A stretch of 64,000 nucleotides of DNA. It comes from Edwardsiella tarda ATCC 15947 = NBRC 105688. Lineage in GTDB: Bacteria > Pseudomonadota > Gammaproteobacteria > Enterobacterales > Enterobacteriaceae. A program made the position numbers and the translations under genes. The notes under the pieces are model-generated. The model searched no databases. It worked only from the letters and a program-made list of their open reading frames with translations, and had not been told where the DNA came from. This document shows, one piece after another, positions 26,958-37,788 of this stretch; the stretch's first letter is position 1, and every line of letters starts with the position of its first letter. The DNA is taken from positions 1,612,001 to 1,676,000 of the forward strand of contig NZ_CP084506.1 in the NCBI RefSeq assembly GCF_003113495.2, written 5' to 3'.

Positions 26958-27884
26958 TTATTTTTCGACGATATTGGTCCACAGATTATCTTTATCGTCG
27001 GTCCATAAATTAAGCAGTAGCGTAAAAAAGTGCTCGGCAGCAGGGGAGAGTACCGACTCCTTGCGGCGAATAATGCCCAGCGTGCGGCGGATAACCGGTT
27101 CGACCAGGGGGATACCCATGATCGTGGCATGTGCTGTTTGTGGCATCGCCAGCCCGGGGAGCGCCGAGATACCCAGACCCGCCTCAACCAGACCGAGAGA
27201 TGTCGATAAATGGCGCACCTCGTAAAACCAGTCCAGTTTCCAGGGCTTATCCGCCAACTTTTGTTCTATCAATAATCGATTGCCACTGGAGGAGCGTACC
27301 CCGATCAGCTTGTAGTCGATCAACTCCTGCCATTCGACCAATTGTTTCTTCGCTAACGGATGATCGCGCCGGCAGGCGAGCACAAACGGTTCATTGACCA
27401 GTGGGGTAAAGTCAATGGATGAATTTGTGATGTTGTTCATGTTTATCCCAAAGTCAACCTCGTTGCACAAGACAGATTCCATGCAGTCATTTGTACCTTG
27501 CTCAAGAATCCGTACTTTAATGTTGGGATACAGCTCATTAAATTTGCCGATCGCCAAGGGTAAAAAATAGAACACGGCGGTTGGGATACAGGACAAGGTA
27601 ACCATGCCGCGGTGGTAGGCGCTCATGTTGCTAATGTTAAATAGCGTTTCATCGAATTTTTTTATTAGTTCTTTCGCTTCTGGCAGTAGCATCTCTCCTA
27701 CGTTGGTCAACGTAACATGACGTGTGGTTCTCTCGAAGAGCTGAACATGTAAGTCATCCTCCATCTTTTGTATACGACGCGTTAACGCCGGCTGGGTAAT
27801 GTTAAGCATCTTGGCGGTGTTGTTAAACGATCCCGACTCTGCCAGCATCACAAATGCCTTCATGCTTGATAAATCATGCTTCAT
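26958..27884 (-). CDS. ybhD: LysR-family regulator, YbhD-like
   Basis: LysR-type transcription factor of 308 residues; ATG 27884 has GGAG five bases before it. The winged helix occupies the first 60 residues (FNNTAKMLNITQPALTRRIQKME) and a periplasmic-binding-protein-like effector domain follows (ACRRDHPLAKK, GLGISALPG). It is divergent from ybhHIJ with about 190 bases between, the classic arrangement for an activator of that operon responding to its substrate. The name is based on the shared gene order with E. coli. Confidence 0.82.
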   Translation of the reverse strand: MKHDLSSMKAFVMLAESGSFNNTAKMLNITQPALTRRIQKMEDDLHVQLFERTTRHVTLTNVGEMLLPEAKELIKKFDETLFNISNMSAYHRGMVTLSCIPTAVFYFLPLAIGKFNELYPNIKVRILEQGTNDCMESVLCNEVDFGINMNNITNSSIDFTPLVNEPFVLACRRDHPLAKKQLVEWQELIDYKLIGVRSSSGNRLLIEQKLADKPWKLDWFYEVRHLSTSLGLVEAGLGISALPGLAMPQTAHATIMGIPLVEPVIRRTLGIIRRKESVLSPAAEHFFTLLLNLWTDDKDNLWTNIVEK

Positions 27885-28071
27885 TATCACTCCAAGAAAC
27901 TAAAGTGCCTGGCTTTGCCATAGCCCATATCACGGGGTTTGAGTAGTGTGGTGGAATACAGAGAGAGTAAATTAATAAAAAAAACTTATCAATCGCCGAG
28001 CTAAAGTCATTAGCTCTGCTTTTCTCTTGATGCAACCATAGCGTGAGTCATCCTAAGTAGAGGGCGTGGTT

Positions 28072-29124
28072 ATGAAAAGAATACCTTGCGTTATGATGCG
28101 AGGAGGAACGTCACGGGGGGCATTCCTGTTAGCGGAGCATCTGCCGACAGATCCCATACGGCGAGATAACATACTAATAACAATAATGGGGTCTGGTAAC
28201 GAACTGGAGATAGATGGTATTGGTGGCGGTAATCCACTTACTAGCAAAGTCGCTATTATTAGTCGTTCCGATGACCCTTGTGCGGATGTCGATTATCTCT
28301 TTGCCCAGGTATTAGTCCATGAGCGGCGCGTTGATACCACCCCAAATTGCGGAAATATGCTCTCTGCCGTGGGTGCCTTTGCGATTGAACAGAATTTGAT
28401 TAAGGCTACACAGCCACTCACCCGTGTACGTATTCGCAATGTCAATACGGGCACTTATATTGAGGCCGATGTACAGACGCCCGATGGTGTTGTGCAGTAT
28501 GACGGTAACGCAAGAATCGATGGCGTGCCGGGTACTGCGGCGCCAGTGGCGTTAACCTTTCTGAATGCCGCGGGAGCAAAAACCGGGAAGCTCTTTCCGA
28601 CGGATAAACCGATCGACTATTTCGATGGTGTACCAGTAACCTGTATTGATATGGCAATGCCACTGGTCATTATTAAGGCCGCATGTCTGGATAAAACGGG
28701 TTATGAATCACCAGCCGAGTTGGATGCCGATAAAGAGTTATTAGCGCGAATCGAATCTATTCGTCTACAAGCGGGTAAGGCCATGGGCTTAGGGGATGTC
28801 AGTAATAAGGTGATACCGAAACCTGTGCTGATATCACCGGCACAACGAGGTGGTGCGATTAATGTGCGTTATTTTATGCCGCATGCCTGTCATCGTGCAT
28901 TAGCGATTACCGGGGCTATTGCCATCTCGACGAGTTGTGTGTTGGGGGAAACGGTGACGCGTCAAGTATCTTCTGCGGTGACTTATGGAAATATTAATAT
29001 TGAGCATCCCAGCGGCTCACTCGATGTTTATTTGAGTAACTCAGGGCAGGAAATTTCAACATTACGCGCTTCAGTGATTCGCACTGCGCGGAAAATTTTT
29101 TCCGGAGAGGTTTATCTTCCCTGA
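28072..29124 (+). CDS. ybhH: PrpF-type isomerase/tautomerase, YbhH
   Basis: Protein of 350 residues (ATG 28072 with AGAGGG upstream; an in-frame GTG lies at 28066), the same length as E. coli YbhH. PrpF-family motifs are MMRGGTSRGAF at the N-terminus, GSGNELEIDGIGGG and TTPNCGNMLSAVGAFA. Relatives are 2-methylaconitate cis-trans isomerase (PrpF) and 4-oxalomesaconate tautomerase (GalD). With an aconitase-like protein and an anion transporter behind it, a tricarboxylate isomerisation is likely; the true substrate is unknown. Confidence 0.88.
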   Translation: MKRIPCVMMRGGTSRGAFLLAEHLPTDPIRRDNILITIMGSGNELEIDGIGGGNPLTSKVAIISRSDDPCADVDYLFAQVLVHERRVDTTPNCGNMLSAVGAFAIEQNLIKATQPLTRVRIRNVNTGTYIEADVQTPDGVVQYDGNARIDGVPGTAAPVALTFLNAAGAKTGKLFPTDKPIDYFDGVPVTCIDMAMPLVIIKAACLDKTGYESPAELDADKELLARIESIRLQAGKAMGLGDVSNKVIPKPVLISPAQRGGAINVRYFMPHACHRALAITGAIAISTSCVLGETVTRQVSSAVTYGNINIEHPSGSLDVYLSNSGQEISTLRASVIRTARKIFSGEVYLP

Positions 29125-29202
29125 TGAGTGATGCGCTTTGGTTGTGATAAGGAGAGCAAAGCAAGGACTGTTAAATCCACAATGCATAAATAAGGATTCA
29201 CC

Positions 29203-30636
29203 ATGAATAAGAAATCTTTATGGAAGCTAATTTTAATGTTAGCGGTTCCATGTGTTATTGGGATAATTCCCGCCCCGGCAGGATTAAGCACGCTGGCTTG
29301 GGTACTGTTTGGTATTTATCTGGCGGCGATTGTCGGATTGGTGCTTAAACCATTCCCGGAACCCGTTGTATTATTAGTGGCACTGGCTGCATCGATGGTG
29401 GTAGTAGGAAATTTATCCGCAGGAGCATTTAAAACGACTGCGGTATTGAGTGGCTATACCTCCGGGACTACCTGGTTAGTCTTTTCCGCATTTACCTTAA
29501 GTGCGGCTTTTGTTACCACCGGATTAGGTAAACGAATTGCCTACCATCTGATTGGTAAAATCGGTCATACCACACTGGGGTTGGGGTACGTTACCGTCTT
29601 CCTCGATTTAGTCCTCGCACCGGCGACACCGTCTAATACCGCCCGTGCCGGTGGTATTGTATTACCGATCATTAATAGTGTGGCGGTAGCCTTGGGCTCC
29701 GATCCGGAGAAAAGCCCACGTCGTATTGGCCACTATTTGATGATGTCGATCTATATGGTCACCAAAACCACCAGTTATATGTTTTTTACGGCGATGGCGG
29801 GAAATATTCTGGCGCTGAAAATGATTAATGACATTTTGCATCTGCAAATTAGTTGGGGGGGGTGGGCATTGGCTGCCTGTTTACCCGGTCTACTGATGCT
29901 GTTGTTGGTGCCGTTGATTATTTATATCTTATATCCACCTGAAATCAAAAAAGTGGATAACAAAGCGATTGCTAAGGCTGGTCTGGCGGAGCTAGGCGCG
30001 ATAAAGTGCCGCGAAAAAATGTTGCTTGGGGTATTTATCCTAGCATTGTTAGGTTGGATCTTCAGTAAGAGCCTCGGTGTCGATCAATCTACCGTCGCCC
30101 TGGTGGTTATGGCGGCCATGCTGTTGTTAGGGATCGTTACCTGGGATGATGTGGTGAAAAACAAGGGGGGATGGAACACATTAATTTGGTACGGCGGCAT
30201 TATTGGCTTAAGTTCGATGCTCTCCAAGGTTCACTTCTTCGATTGGTTGGCTGAACTCTTTAAAAATAACCTGGCTTTTGGCGATCATGGTAATGTTGCA
30301 TTTTTTATCATTATCTTTATGAGTATTATTGTTCGCTATTTCTTTGCTTCGGGTAGTGCTTATATTGTTGCAATGCTACCCGTCTTTGCCATGTTGGCGG
30401 ATGTCTCTGGGGCGCCACTCATGTTAACAGCATTGGCTTTACTCTTCTCCAACTCCTATGGTGGCATGGTGACTCACTACGGTGGTGCAGCGGGCCCCAT
30501 TATTTTTGGTGTGGGTTATAACGATATTAAGTCATGGTGGTCAGTCGGTGCCGTGCTGACATTGTTAACCTTCTTGGTACATATGACTCTCGGGGTCTGG
30601 TGGTGGAATCTGTTGATCGGCTGGAATATGCTGTAA
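29203..30636 (+). CDS. ybhI: DASS-family anion transporter, YbhI
   Basis: Membrane protein of 477 residues, equal in length to E. coli YbhI, of the divalent anion:sodium symporter family. It has more than ten hydrophobic segments, with the paired SNT-like motifs seen as ATPSNTARAGGI in the first half and LLFSNSYGGMVTHYG in the second. Probable import of a di- or tricarboxylate that the neighbouring PrpF-like and aconitase-like enzymes use. Second gene of the ybhHIJ operon. Confidence 0.88.
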   Translation: MNKKSLWKLILMLAVPCVIGIIPAPAGLSTLAWVLFGIYLAAIVGLVLKPFPEPVVLLVALAASMVVVGNLSAGAFKTTAVLSGYTSGTTWLVFSAFTLSAAFVTTGLGKRIAYHLIGKIGHTTLGLGYVTVFLDLVLAPATPSNTARAGGIVLPIINSVAVALGSDPEKSPRRIGHYLMMSIYMVTKTTSYMFFTAMAGNILALKMINDILHLQISWGGWALAACLPGLLMLLLVPLIIYILYPPEIKKVDNKAIAKAGLAELGAIKCREKMLLGVFILALLGWIFSKSLGVDQSTVALVVMAAMLLLGIVTWDDVVKNKGGWNTLIWYGGIIGLSSMLSKVHFFDWLAELFKNNLAFGDHGNVAFFIIIFMSIIVRYFFASGSAYIVAMLPVFAMLADVSGAPLMLTALALLFSNSYGGMVTHYGGAAGPIIFGVGYNDIKSWWSVGAVLTLLTFLVHMTLGVWWWNLLIGWNML

Positions 30637-30721
30637 TTATTCACGAACGGTTAATCTCTTATCTGAATATATATTTGTATAGATCTGTGTGCTATTGGCA
30701 CATGGATGGTTGGAGTCGCTG

Positions 30722-32983
30722 ATGATCACGTTATCTGAAAATGGTGTATATCTCGTTAATAATGAAGAGCTGATAACTGAGGAGTGCTATGTCAATGAGA
30801 AGGATAAAGATCGTGCTAAGCAAGGAACGATAGCATGGTCTATCCTATCTGCTCATAACACCTCGGGCAATATGGCTAAACTTAGAATAAAATTTGATGC
30901 CTTAGCCTCTCATGATATTACTTTTGTTGGTATCATTCAGACTGCCAAGGCCTCGGGTATGGAGCGTTTCCCGTTACCTTATGTATTAACAAATTGCCAT
31001 AATTCACTCTGTGCTGTTGGGGGGACGATTAATGGTGATGATCATCTCTTTGGCCTATCGGCGGCACAGCGTTATGGGGGAATTTTCGTCCCGCCTCATA
31101 TTGCAGTGATCCATCAATATATGCGTGAAATGATGGCCGGTGGCGGGAAGATGATCCTAGGATCAGACAGTCATACCCGCTATGGTGCCTTGGGAACCAT
31201 GGCTGTCGGTGAAGGCGGCGGTGAATTGGTAAAACAACTGCTTAGTGATACCTGGGATATTGACTATCCCGACGTCGTCGCTGTCTACCTGACGGGTAAA
31301 CCTGCTCCCGGGATAGGGCCACAGGATGTGGCGTTGGCGATTATTGCTGCAGTATTTAAAAATGGCTACGTTAAGAATAAGGTCATGGAATTTGTCGGCC
31401 CGGGGATTAGTTCATTATCGATGGATTTCCGTAATAGTGTCGATGTGATGACAACCGAAACAACCTGTTTAAGTTCAGTCTGGCAAACGGATGAGACGGT
31501 TGAGCGCTGGCTACGATTGCATGGTCGTGAGCAGGATTATCGCCCATTGCATCCACAGCCATTAGCTTATTACGATGGCTGTATCCACGTTGATTTAAGT
31601 GCAATTAAACCGATGATTGCCTTGCCATTTCATCCAAGCAATGTCTACGAGATTGATACACTCAATCAAAATCTGTGTGATATTTTGCGTGAGGTCGAAA
31701 TTGAGTCTGAGCGTATCGCCCAAGGTAAAGCGAAACTCTCGCTTGTCGATAAGGTGGAAAAAGGACGTCTAAGAATTCAACAGGGGATTATCGCCGGCTG
31801 TTCCGGCGGTAGCTACGAAAACATTATTGCGGCCGCGAATGCCCTACGTGGACACGCTTGTGGTAATGATGCATTCTCTCTGGCGGTTTATCCCTCTTCG
31901 CAACCGGTACTACTCGATTTAGCGAAAAAGGGTATAGTCGCTGACCTGATTAGTGCTGGGGCAATTATTAGAACGGCATTTTGTGGACCCTGCTTCGGAG
32001 CGGGGGATACGCCGATTAACAACGGTTTGAGTATTCGCCATACGACGCGTAATTTTCCAAATCGCGAAGGTTCTAAGCCGGGTAACGGACAGATGTCGGC
32101 GGTTGCGCTGATGGATGCTCGCTCCATTGCCGCGACCGCTGCGAATGGTGGATACCTAACCGCAGCGAGCGAACTGGCGTGTTGGGATAACGTGCCGGAT
32201 TATGTCTTTGATCAAACGCCGTATAAAAATCGTGTGTATCAGGGGTTCGTTAAAGGTGTCACACCGCAAGCGCTGATTTATGGTCCTAATATTAAAGATT
32301 GGCCAGAGTTAGGCGCGCTAACCGAGAATATCGTTCTGCAGGTGTGTGCGAAAATTCTCGACGAGGTGACCACCACGGATGAATTAATCCCGTCTGGTGA
32401 AACCTCCTCCTATCGCTCGAATCCATTGGGACTGGCGGAGTTTACCCTGTCTCGTCGTGATCCGGGCTATGTGGCGCGTAGCAAGGCGAGTGCCATGCTG
32501 GAGGCACAAAGGCAGGCGGGTAACGTTAGTGAACTGAGCATACTCTTTGAGCGTATTCGGCAAATTGCCGGGCAAGAGCATGTCGATCCGTTGCAGACCG
32601 AGGTTGGTAGTGTGATCTACGCCATTAAGCCTGGAGATGGCTCCGCGCGTGAGCAAGCGGCTAGCTGCCAACGAGTGATTGGGGGCTTGGCAAATATTGC
32701 CCAGGAGTATGCTACTAAACGCTATCGCTCCAATATGATCAATTGGGGAATGTTACCATTACTGATGGCTGACGCACCGACCTTTGAGGTTGGGGATTAT
32801 ATCTATATCCCGGGAATTAAAACGGCACTGGACAATCAAGACTCAGAAATTACTGCTTATGTTATTCATCAAACAGCAGTGATAACAGAAATCGCTCTCT
32901 ATCTGGAGAGTCTGACCGCAGAGGAGCGTGAAATCATCAAGGCGGGGAGTCTGATTAATTTCAACAAGCAGCGCCATATGTGA
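30722..32983 (+). CDS. ybhJ: aconitase-family hydratase, YbhJ
   Basis: Aconitase-superfamily protein of 753 residues; ATG 30722 is set by GGAG eight bases before it and gives exactly the E. coli YbhJ length. [20 protein letters not shown] holds the family signature; Cys that could ligate a 4Fe-4S cluster lie in ACGCS-like IAGCSGGSY and [20 protein letters not shown] is the substrate-binding loop and the swivel domain follows at the end. It should (de)hydrate a tricarboxylate related to citrate or methylcitrate. Third gene of the operon. Confidence 0.88.
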   Translation: MITLSENGVYLVNNEELITEECYVNEKDKDRAKQGTIAWSILSAHNTSGNMAKLRIKFDALASHDITFVGIIQTAKASGMERFPLPYVLTNCHNSLCAVGGTINGDDHLFGLSAAQRYGGIFVPPHIAVIHQYMREMMAGGGKMILGSDSHTRYGALGTMAVGEGGGELVKQLLSDTWDIDYPDVVAVYLTGKPAPGIGPQDVALAIIAAVFKNGYVKNKVMEFVGPGISSLSMDFRNSVDVMTTETTCLSSVWQTDETVERWLRLHGREQDYRPLHPQPLAYYDGCIHVDLSAIKPMIALPFHPSNVYEIDTLNQNLCDILREVEIESERIAQGKAKLSLVDKVEKGRLRIQQGIIAGCSGGSYENIIAAANALRGHACGNDAFSLAVYPSSQPVLLDLAKKGIVADLISAGAIIRTAFCGPCFGAGDTPINNGLSIRHTTRNFPNREGSKPGNGQMSAVALMDARSIAATAANGGYLTAASELACWDNVPDYVFDQTPYKNRVYQGFVKGVTPQALIYGPNIKDWPELGALTENIVLQVCAKILDEVTTTDELIPSGETSSYRSNPLGLAEFTLSRRDPGYVARSKASAMLEAQRQAGNVSELSILFERIRQIAGQEHVDPLQTEVGSVIYAIKPGDGSAREQAASCQRVIGGLANIAQEYATKRYRSNMINWGMLPLLMADAPTFEVGDYIYIPGIKTALDNQDSEITAYVIHQTAVITEIALYLESLTAEEREIIKAGSLINFNKQRHM

Positions 32984-33458
32984 CATTAATGCTTTGTTTT
33001 TTTGCTTTCTGAATCGTGTTTCCCTCTGTCTCCCCCGCTCATGCCGGGGAGACGGGGTTAGCTGTGCCAAGTGGCTAAGTGCCGTTTGCTGAATACCCCG
33101 TTAGTCTTATTGCGTATCTGAGAGCCTCCCATTAGGCTATTTTATTTTCTATTTTGATTCTGGGCAGGGTTCACAAAAAACTTAACAAAGTTTTGAACGC
33201 CCTTCAGGGCGGCCCGAAGGGTGAGCGAAGCGAATAATCCTCACGTACTGTACGTACGATTTTAATCTTGAATTCAACGGGGTAATTCGGTTTTTATTAC
33301 GAATAAAGGAGCGTGATTTGGTGGAGGGGATCCACCATATTTAATGCCCATTATCCTCTCAGGGATGTCAGGCCCTACCGGGCAGTTCTGTATGTGACAC
33401 TTACGATGACTTTATCCAGTGCGCCGTAAAATCCCACCTTTTAGCGCGGGGGAGAAAG
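32984..33458. other. intergenic stretch with hairpins
   Basis: About 475 bases without a gene. A short stem AGCCT/AGGCT followed by ATTTTATTTT (33123-33148) may terminate ybhHIJ. A GCCCTTCAGGGC palindrome and a nearby CCCGAAGGG lie at about 33200-33225. Confidence 0.4.
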
Positions 33459-33596
33459 TCAATGGCACTGACCTGCGCTATTTGTGCCATTAGGGCAGAC
33501 TTGGCTGCTGGCCGGTAGAACGCCCCAGTTGGCGTTAAAGGGGCCGGTACAGGCGGTTAAGGTGAGGGTTACCAGTAAGGAGAACACAATTTTCAT
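33459..33596 (-). CDS. 45-residue lipoprotein
   Basis: Small ORF of 45 codons encoding MKIVFSLLVTLTLTAC followed by a 29-residue mature part. The lipobox LTAC after a hydrophobic signal sequence is textbook, and two further Cys near the end (QVCPNG and the terminal QCH) could form a disulfide. GGGAT lies just upstream of the start. It resembles entericidin-like or lysis-type small lipoproteins in size only. It sits alone in a scar region, so it may be a leftover of phage or island DNA. Confidence 0.6.
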   Translation of the reverse strand: MKIVFSLLVTLTLTACTGPFNANWGVLPASSQVCPNGTNSAGQCH

Positions 33597-33756
33597 ATTT
33601 TCATCCCGGATGTATGAACGTTAGCCTTTTAATTTATCACCATAAGGTTGTGATGACCGCAGTGAGTATGACAAATCGTGCTGTTGAGATCGTTTTTCAC
33701 ATCGATAAATTTTCATGAAAAACGGCGATAGTGCGATCCTAACTAGGATAACCATC

Positions 33757-33892
33757 ATGACAAAATCGAACTGGGCGGCGATTGGTGTGGCATTCTAGAA
33801 CGGTGAGCTCTCCTTGCGAGCCATCGGCGCTCAATAGTGCGTATCCGAAGTCGTCATTCGACAAATGGCCCAAAAATATGGCTGGATATGCG
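33757..33892 (+). pseudogene. fragment of a phage-type DNA-binding gene cut by an IS
   Basis: Reads MTKSNWAAIGVAF, stop, NGELSLRAIGAQ, stop, CVSEVVIRQMAQKYGW, and then meets the terminal repeat of the IS at 33893. The helix-turn-helix pattern resembles N-termini of phage terminase small subunits. Two in-frame stops plus truncation make it dead. No continuation was found on the other side of the IS. Confidence 0.5.
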
Positions 33893-34950
33893 GGCTGTAT
33901 TGAGTAAATCAGCGTTAAGCGGTAAGATGGTTCCCACTGGTGCGCTTGTTATACGATCTGGACGCTGTGCGGCATACCTGGCAACGTCATGCGGTTCAAC
34001 GCGTTGACCATTGCCATCGCTTCTCCCACCTGCGCGTCATCGTCACGCAGGCTCAGATGACCACCTAGCAAGGTTTTGATGTGGAGCATCGTAGCCGTTT
34101 CGTCTATCGAACACTGCTAATAACTCACTTTCTTTTTCCAGATGCCATTGCTACCGTTCAGATATGGATCCGCCACCGCGTGGTGACACATGGTATGTAT
34201 CAGGCCAGTATCGCGTATCACTCCGTGGTGGGATAAATAGCCTGATCTTTTCCCGCTGTAATGCATGATGAACGTCCCGCGTACCATGAATGCCTTTTGC
34301 TGAGGCCTCTCTGATTTTTCGGTGGGCCAGGCTAAGTCATCTCGGCAGTGCCTGTGCATGTCGTATCATGGAGCGGTAAATTGCACAGATAATCTCATGC
34401 GTCACACTGTCTATTGCCAGGTGAAGCTTGTGCCACACCCAGTGTTTGTCAGCCCATGTTGTCGGACCCGTCATTCGTTTTCGCCCAAGACCTTCAGACT
34501 TCTGGAGTCTATCACTCAATGAGCGATTTCACCCCAACAGGACGTTTTAAAGCTGACGTTAACCGGCGTGGCACGCTTACTGATGCCGCGGTAGCCCGGG
34601 TAGCGCAGCGGTGGAGCCATTAGCTTAAAAATGGACTCAACGAAGCCTTGCGAAGCCCGGCGCGAAAGATTGAACAGGCGTTTCATCATCAACCGCATGC
34701 TGACGGCCATGTCGGTGTAATGAGGCGGTCGACCACGACCTTCAGCGTCAGGCTGTACAGGCTCAGACCATGCAGCAATGGCAGACCCATCAAACCAGAT
34801 CGTCAGCAAACCGCGTTGCCTGAGCGCCTTGAGGTAGACTGACCCGTTGGTCATTTTAAACGTTAACTTTGCCATGGGCTGCCGATGCTGAAACGACAAT
34901 AGCGATCAGATCCGCCAGTCACCTAAACGTTCGATTTATTCAACAAGACC
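33893..34950 (-). mobile_element. decayed IS903-type (IS5 family) element
   Basis: Length 1058 bp, matching IS903 (about 1057 bp). Terminal repeats of 18 bases are recognisable at 33893-33910 (GGCTGTATTGAGTAAATC) and 34933-34950 (GATTTATTCAACAAGACC). On the minus strand the transposase is spread over several frames: MAKLTFKMTN, WFDGSAIAAW, HYTDMAVSMRLMMKRLFNL, then WHKLHLAIDSVTHEIICA, then KTLLGGHLSLRDDDAQVGEAM near the end. Frameshifts and stops show it is inactive. The 9 bases on each side do not match, so no target duplication remains. Confidence 0.88.
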
Positions 34951-35112
34951 GCTTTAATGAAGAAGGCACAGTATGCAGGCATGACGAGGCGATCCGAGCG
35001 GTGATAAAAACGGCGCTCGATCACATGGTGCCTAGGGGATGTGCGCCCGGTCGCGTTATTGCGTTAAATAGCGGTGCTACCTTACTAAACTAAATTCGTT
35101 AGGAGTTTCTTT

Positions 35113-35394
35113 ATGAGCCATACGTACTACGCCGACCGTTGGCAGCATTATCAAGCCCGCGCCGAACTCGCTTATACTCTCGACTGTTTTGGCGACTATC
35201 TGGCCAGGATGCACGGCTATCCATCGGCAGTCGCGGGCTTTGAGGCGATCTACTTGTACTTGTGCAATAAGTATCATTGGTCGATTGCGCAGAGTCGGGT
35301 GATGTCTCATGAGGATATTCGTTTAGCGCTGGCCCTGGAGATGGAGGGCTGGTCGCTGCCGCCCGAGGCACGGGTAGAGGCGATACAGGGATAG
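35113..35394 (+). CDS. conserved-looking hypothetical protein, 93 residues
   Basis: ORF with TAGGAG nine bases before the ATG. The protein is soluble, helical and rich in aromatic residues (SHTYYADRWQHYQARAELAY, then VAGFEAIYLYLCNKYHWS). It has no signal peptide or membrane span, and base composition fits the host core. I do not recognise the family. It stands alone between the decayed IS and the broken ASCH gene. Confidence 0.6.
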   Translation: MSHTYYADRWQHYQARAELAYTLDCFGDYLARMHGYPSAVAGFEAIYLYLCNKYHWSIAQSRVMSHEDIRLALALEMEGWSLPPEARVEAIQG

Positions 35395-35577
35395 AGGGGT
35401 AGGTCGTTGATATATTGCAAAGGCAAGATGGCGCGTGGCTGGATATTATCACGCGCATATTGTTACGCTTGTCATTATTAATGATGTTGACTCGTTTATT
35501 ATGCTGGTCTGTCCTGTGCCAGGAGTGGACATTGTCATGAATGACTATGGATAAGATGTCAGCCCGCTTATCTCACC

Positions 35578-35988
35578 TTACAGCAGTTCAACCAGTTCAA
35601 ATTCTTCTGCGATCAACTCCATCTCTTCAGAAAAATGACCTTCGCGGGTGAAAAATCGCTGGTGCTCTTTCCGCCAGTATTCAAGACTTAAATCGCCTTC
35701 ACCCTCTTTGCGGGCAAACGCCTCAGTCACATCACAAAAACGCATTAGTCGCATTGAAACCAGTCTGATCACGCAGACCGGAACATTCTGGCCATCAAGG
35801 ATAATGTTATATCCCCCGATCCTCGGGGCAGACTCTTCCCGCTGGTAGGAGAAAAAAGATCCGCAGGAGGCCGTTTTGATTCCCCTTTTGATCAGGTCTG
35901 CAAGCTCGCTAGCCAGTTCCGGGCTGTCACCCATTTGTCAGGCATCTACGCCTGGATACTTCATTGTTATTTTATCAATCGCAACCAT
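35578..35988 (-). pseudogene. ASCH-domain protein with premature stop at codon 17
   Basis: The original start is probably ATG 35988, with AGAGGAA upstream. It reads MVAIDKITMKYPGVDA, then TGA (35938-35940), then QMGDSPELASELADLI and on in the same frame to the normal end. Family members I recall have Trp (TGG) at this place, so a TGG to TGA change is likely. The rest is a complete ASCH domain: RGIKTASCGSF, then GEGDLSLEYWRKEHQRFF. ASCH proteins bind RNA or hydrolyse modified nucleosides. Restart at ATG 35934 would give a 118-residue product lacking the N-terminus. Confidence 0.7.
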
Positions 35989-36105
35989 TAAAAGTTCCTC
36001 TTAATTGTCGATGAAGAGAAGTGTTATACAGTTTTTTTTATGGGTTGTCCCAATATTACCCGTGATTATTTTCTTCGAATAATGTAGTTAGCTATTCGTT
36101 CTAAC

Positions 36106-36291
36106 TTAGAACTTGGCTAAATCAGAGCATCGGATCCTTTGTAGACTTTGGATAAATTTCTCCGGGATCTGGCTGTTTAACGATATATAGGGGCTGTTTC
36201 GGTTATATGCATGTTGCCACTGCTCGATATTTCCCTGCATATCGTCCAGGAAGAGATCATCATGCAGATAGTGCTGCTGAGTGGGGCGCAC
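36106..36291 (-). mobile_element. IS3-family transposase C-terminal fragment (copy 1)
   Basis: About 61 residues of an OrfB integrase core end: DDLFLDDMQGNIEQWQHAYN, then NSPYISLNSQIPEKFIQSLQ. This matches the last part of IS3-group transposases after the catalytic Glu. The rest of the element is missing; the fumarase gene starts 85 bases away. A related fragment lies at 46003. Confidence 0.75.
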
Positions 36292-36375
36292 CCAGTAAAA
36301 AACTTAATGCGCCCGCTCCTCAGCAGTGTTCCCCGAGGGATATTTTCTGCCCTGAATAAGTCTACTGGCCATTCA

Positions 36376-37788
36376 CTATGCATTGCCTAGCGTAGGTTTC
36401 ATGTTGCCAACCATGACCTCCGGGCGTACCCAAGTGTCAAACTCCACCTCGGTCAGGTAGTTGAGTGCCAATGCCGCCGCTTTCAATGTGAGTCCCTCTT
36501 TGTGCGCTTTCTTGGCAATTTCCGCGGCCTTGTCATAACCGATATGGGTATTCAACGCCGTAACTAACATTAATGATTCATTGAGCAACTGATCGATCCG
36601 CTGATGGTTGGGTTCGATACCGACCGCGCAGTGCCGGTTAAAACTGTCTATACCATCGGCCAGCAACCGTACCGACTGCAAGAAGTTATAGATCACCATC
36701 GGGCGGTAGACATTGAGTTCAAAATTCCCTGATGCCCCGCCCATATTGATGGCTAAGTCATTTCCCATGACTTGGCAGCAGAGCATGGTCATCGCCTCGC
36801 ACTGCGTCGGGTTAACTTTACCCGGCATAATCGAACTGCCAGGCTCGTTCTCCGGTATTACGATCTCACCGATCCCACAACGAGGACCCGAAGCTAGCCA
36901 GCGGACATCGTTGGCAATTTTCATTAATGACGCCGCTAGGCCTTTTAACGCGCCGTGTGCATGAACCAGCGCATCACAGGCTGCCAGGGCCTCGAATTTA
37001 TTTGGGGCGGTGACAAAGGGCTCTGAGGTAAGCGCTGTCAGTTCATCGGCGACGCTGCAGGCATATTCAGGATGGGTATTTAACCCGGTGCCGACAGCAG
37101 TTCCCCCCAGTGCCAATTCAGATAGATGCGGTAAGGTGGATTCAATATGTTTTAGGCTATGTTCTAGCGCCGCCACCCAGCCGGAGATCTCCTGTCCTAG
37201 CGTCAGTGGCGTGGCATCTTGCAAATGGGTTCGGCCTATCTTCACTATATTGGAAAATGCCTGCGATTTTTTTTCTAAGGTTGCTATCAACTGGTTTAGT
37301 TGTGGCGTGAGATGACGATGTAACGCCAGTACGGCGGCGATGTGCATTGCGGTGGGGAAGACATCATTCGAACTTTGGCTTTTATTGACATCGTCGTTGG
37401 GGTGAACTTTCCGCATCATACCGCGCTCCCCACCCAGCAGTTCGCTGGCCCTGTTCGCTAATACCTCATTTATATTCATATTACTTTGGGTACCGGAGCC
37501 CGTTTGCCAGATAACCAGGGGAAACTCATCGGGATGGCGATCGGCGAGAACCTCATCCGCTGCCTGCATAATTGCCACAGCTTTATCCGTATCCAACAGT
37601 CCCAAATCCTGATTAACCTTGGCCGCCGCCTTTTTGGTCAGCGCCAAGGCATGGATCAACACCTGCGGCATTTTCTCGGTAGAAATCTGGAAATACTCCA
37701 GAGAGCGTTGAGTTTGCGCCCCCCATAGTCTATCAGATGCTACATCTATAACCCCCATCGAGTCTTTTTCACTGCGGTGATCTACCAT
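36376..37788 (-). CDS. fumC: fumarate hydratase class II
   Basis: Fe-independent fumarase of 470 residues, interconverting fumarate and malate in the cytoplasm. The superfamily signature [16 protein letters not shown], the catalytic region [16 protein letters not shown] and [19 protein letters not shown] are all present and very close to E. coli FumC; AAGGAA precedes the ATG. It is set among genes for a C4-dicarboxylate carrier and a fumarate-releasing lyase-type enzyme, so it may be a pathway-dedicated copy rather than the TCA-cycle fumarase. Confidence 0.95.
   Translation of the reverse strand: MVDHRSEKDSMGVIDVASDRLWGAQTQRSLEYFQISTEKMPQVLIHALALTKKAAAKVNQDLGLLDTDKAVAIMQAADEVLADRHPDEFPLVIWQTGSGTQSNMNINEVLANRASELLGGERGMMRKVHPNDDVNKSQSSNDVFPTAMHIAAVLALHRHLTPQLNQLIATLEKKSQAFSNIVKIGRTHLQDATPLTLGQEISGWVAALEHSLKHIESTLPHLSELALGGTAVGTGLNTHPEYACSVADELTALTSEPFVTAPNKFEALAACDALVHAHGALKGLAASLMKIANDVRWLASGPRCGIGEIVIPENEPGSSIMPGKVNPTQCEAMTMLCCQVMGNDLAINMGGASGNFELNVYRPMVIYNFLQSVRLLADGIDSFNRHCAVGIEPNHQRIDQLLNESLMLVTALNTHIGYDKAAEIAKKAHKEGLTLKAAALALNYLTEVEFDTWVRPEVMVGNMKPTLGNA

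Noticed and set aside
35938..35940. UGA in the ASCH gene as a selenocysteine codon
   Set aside because: No selenocysteine insertion hairpin is evident after it and family members are expected to have Trp there.
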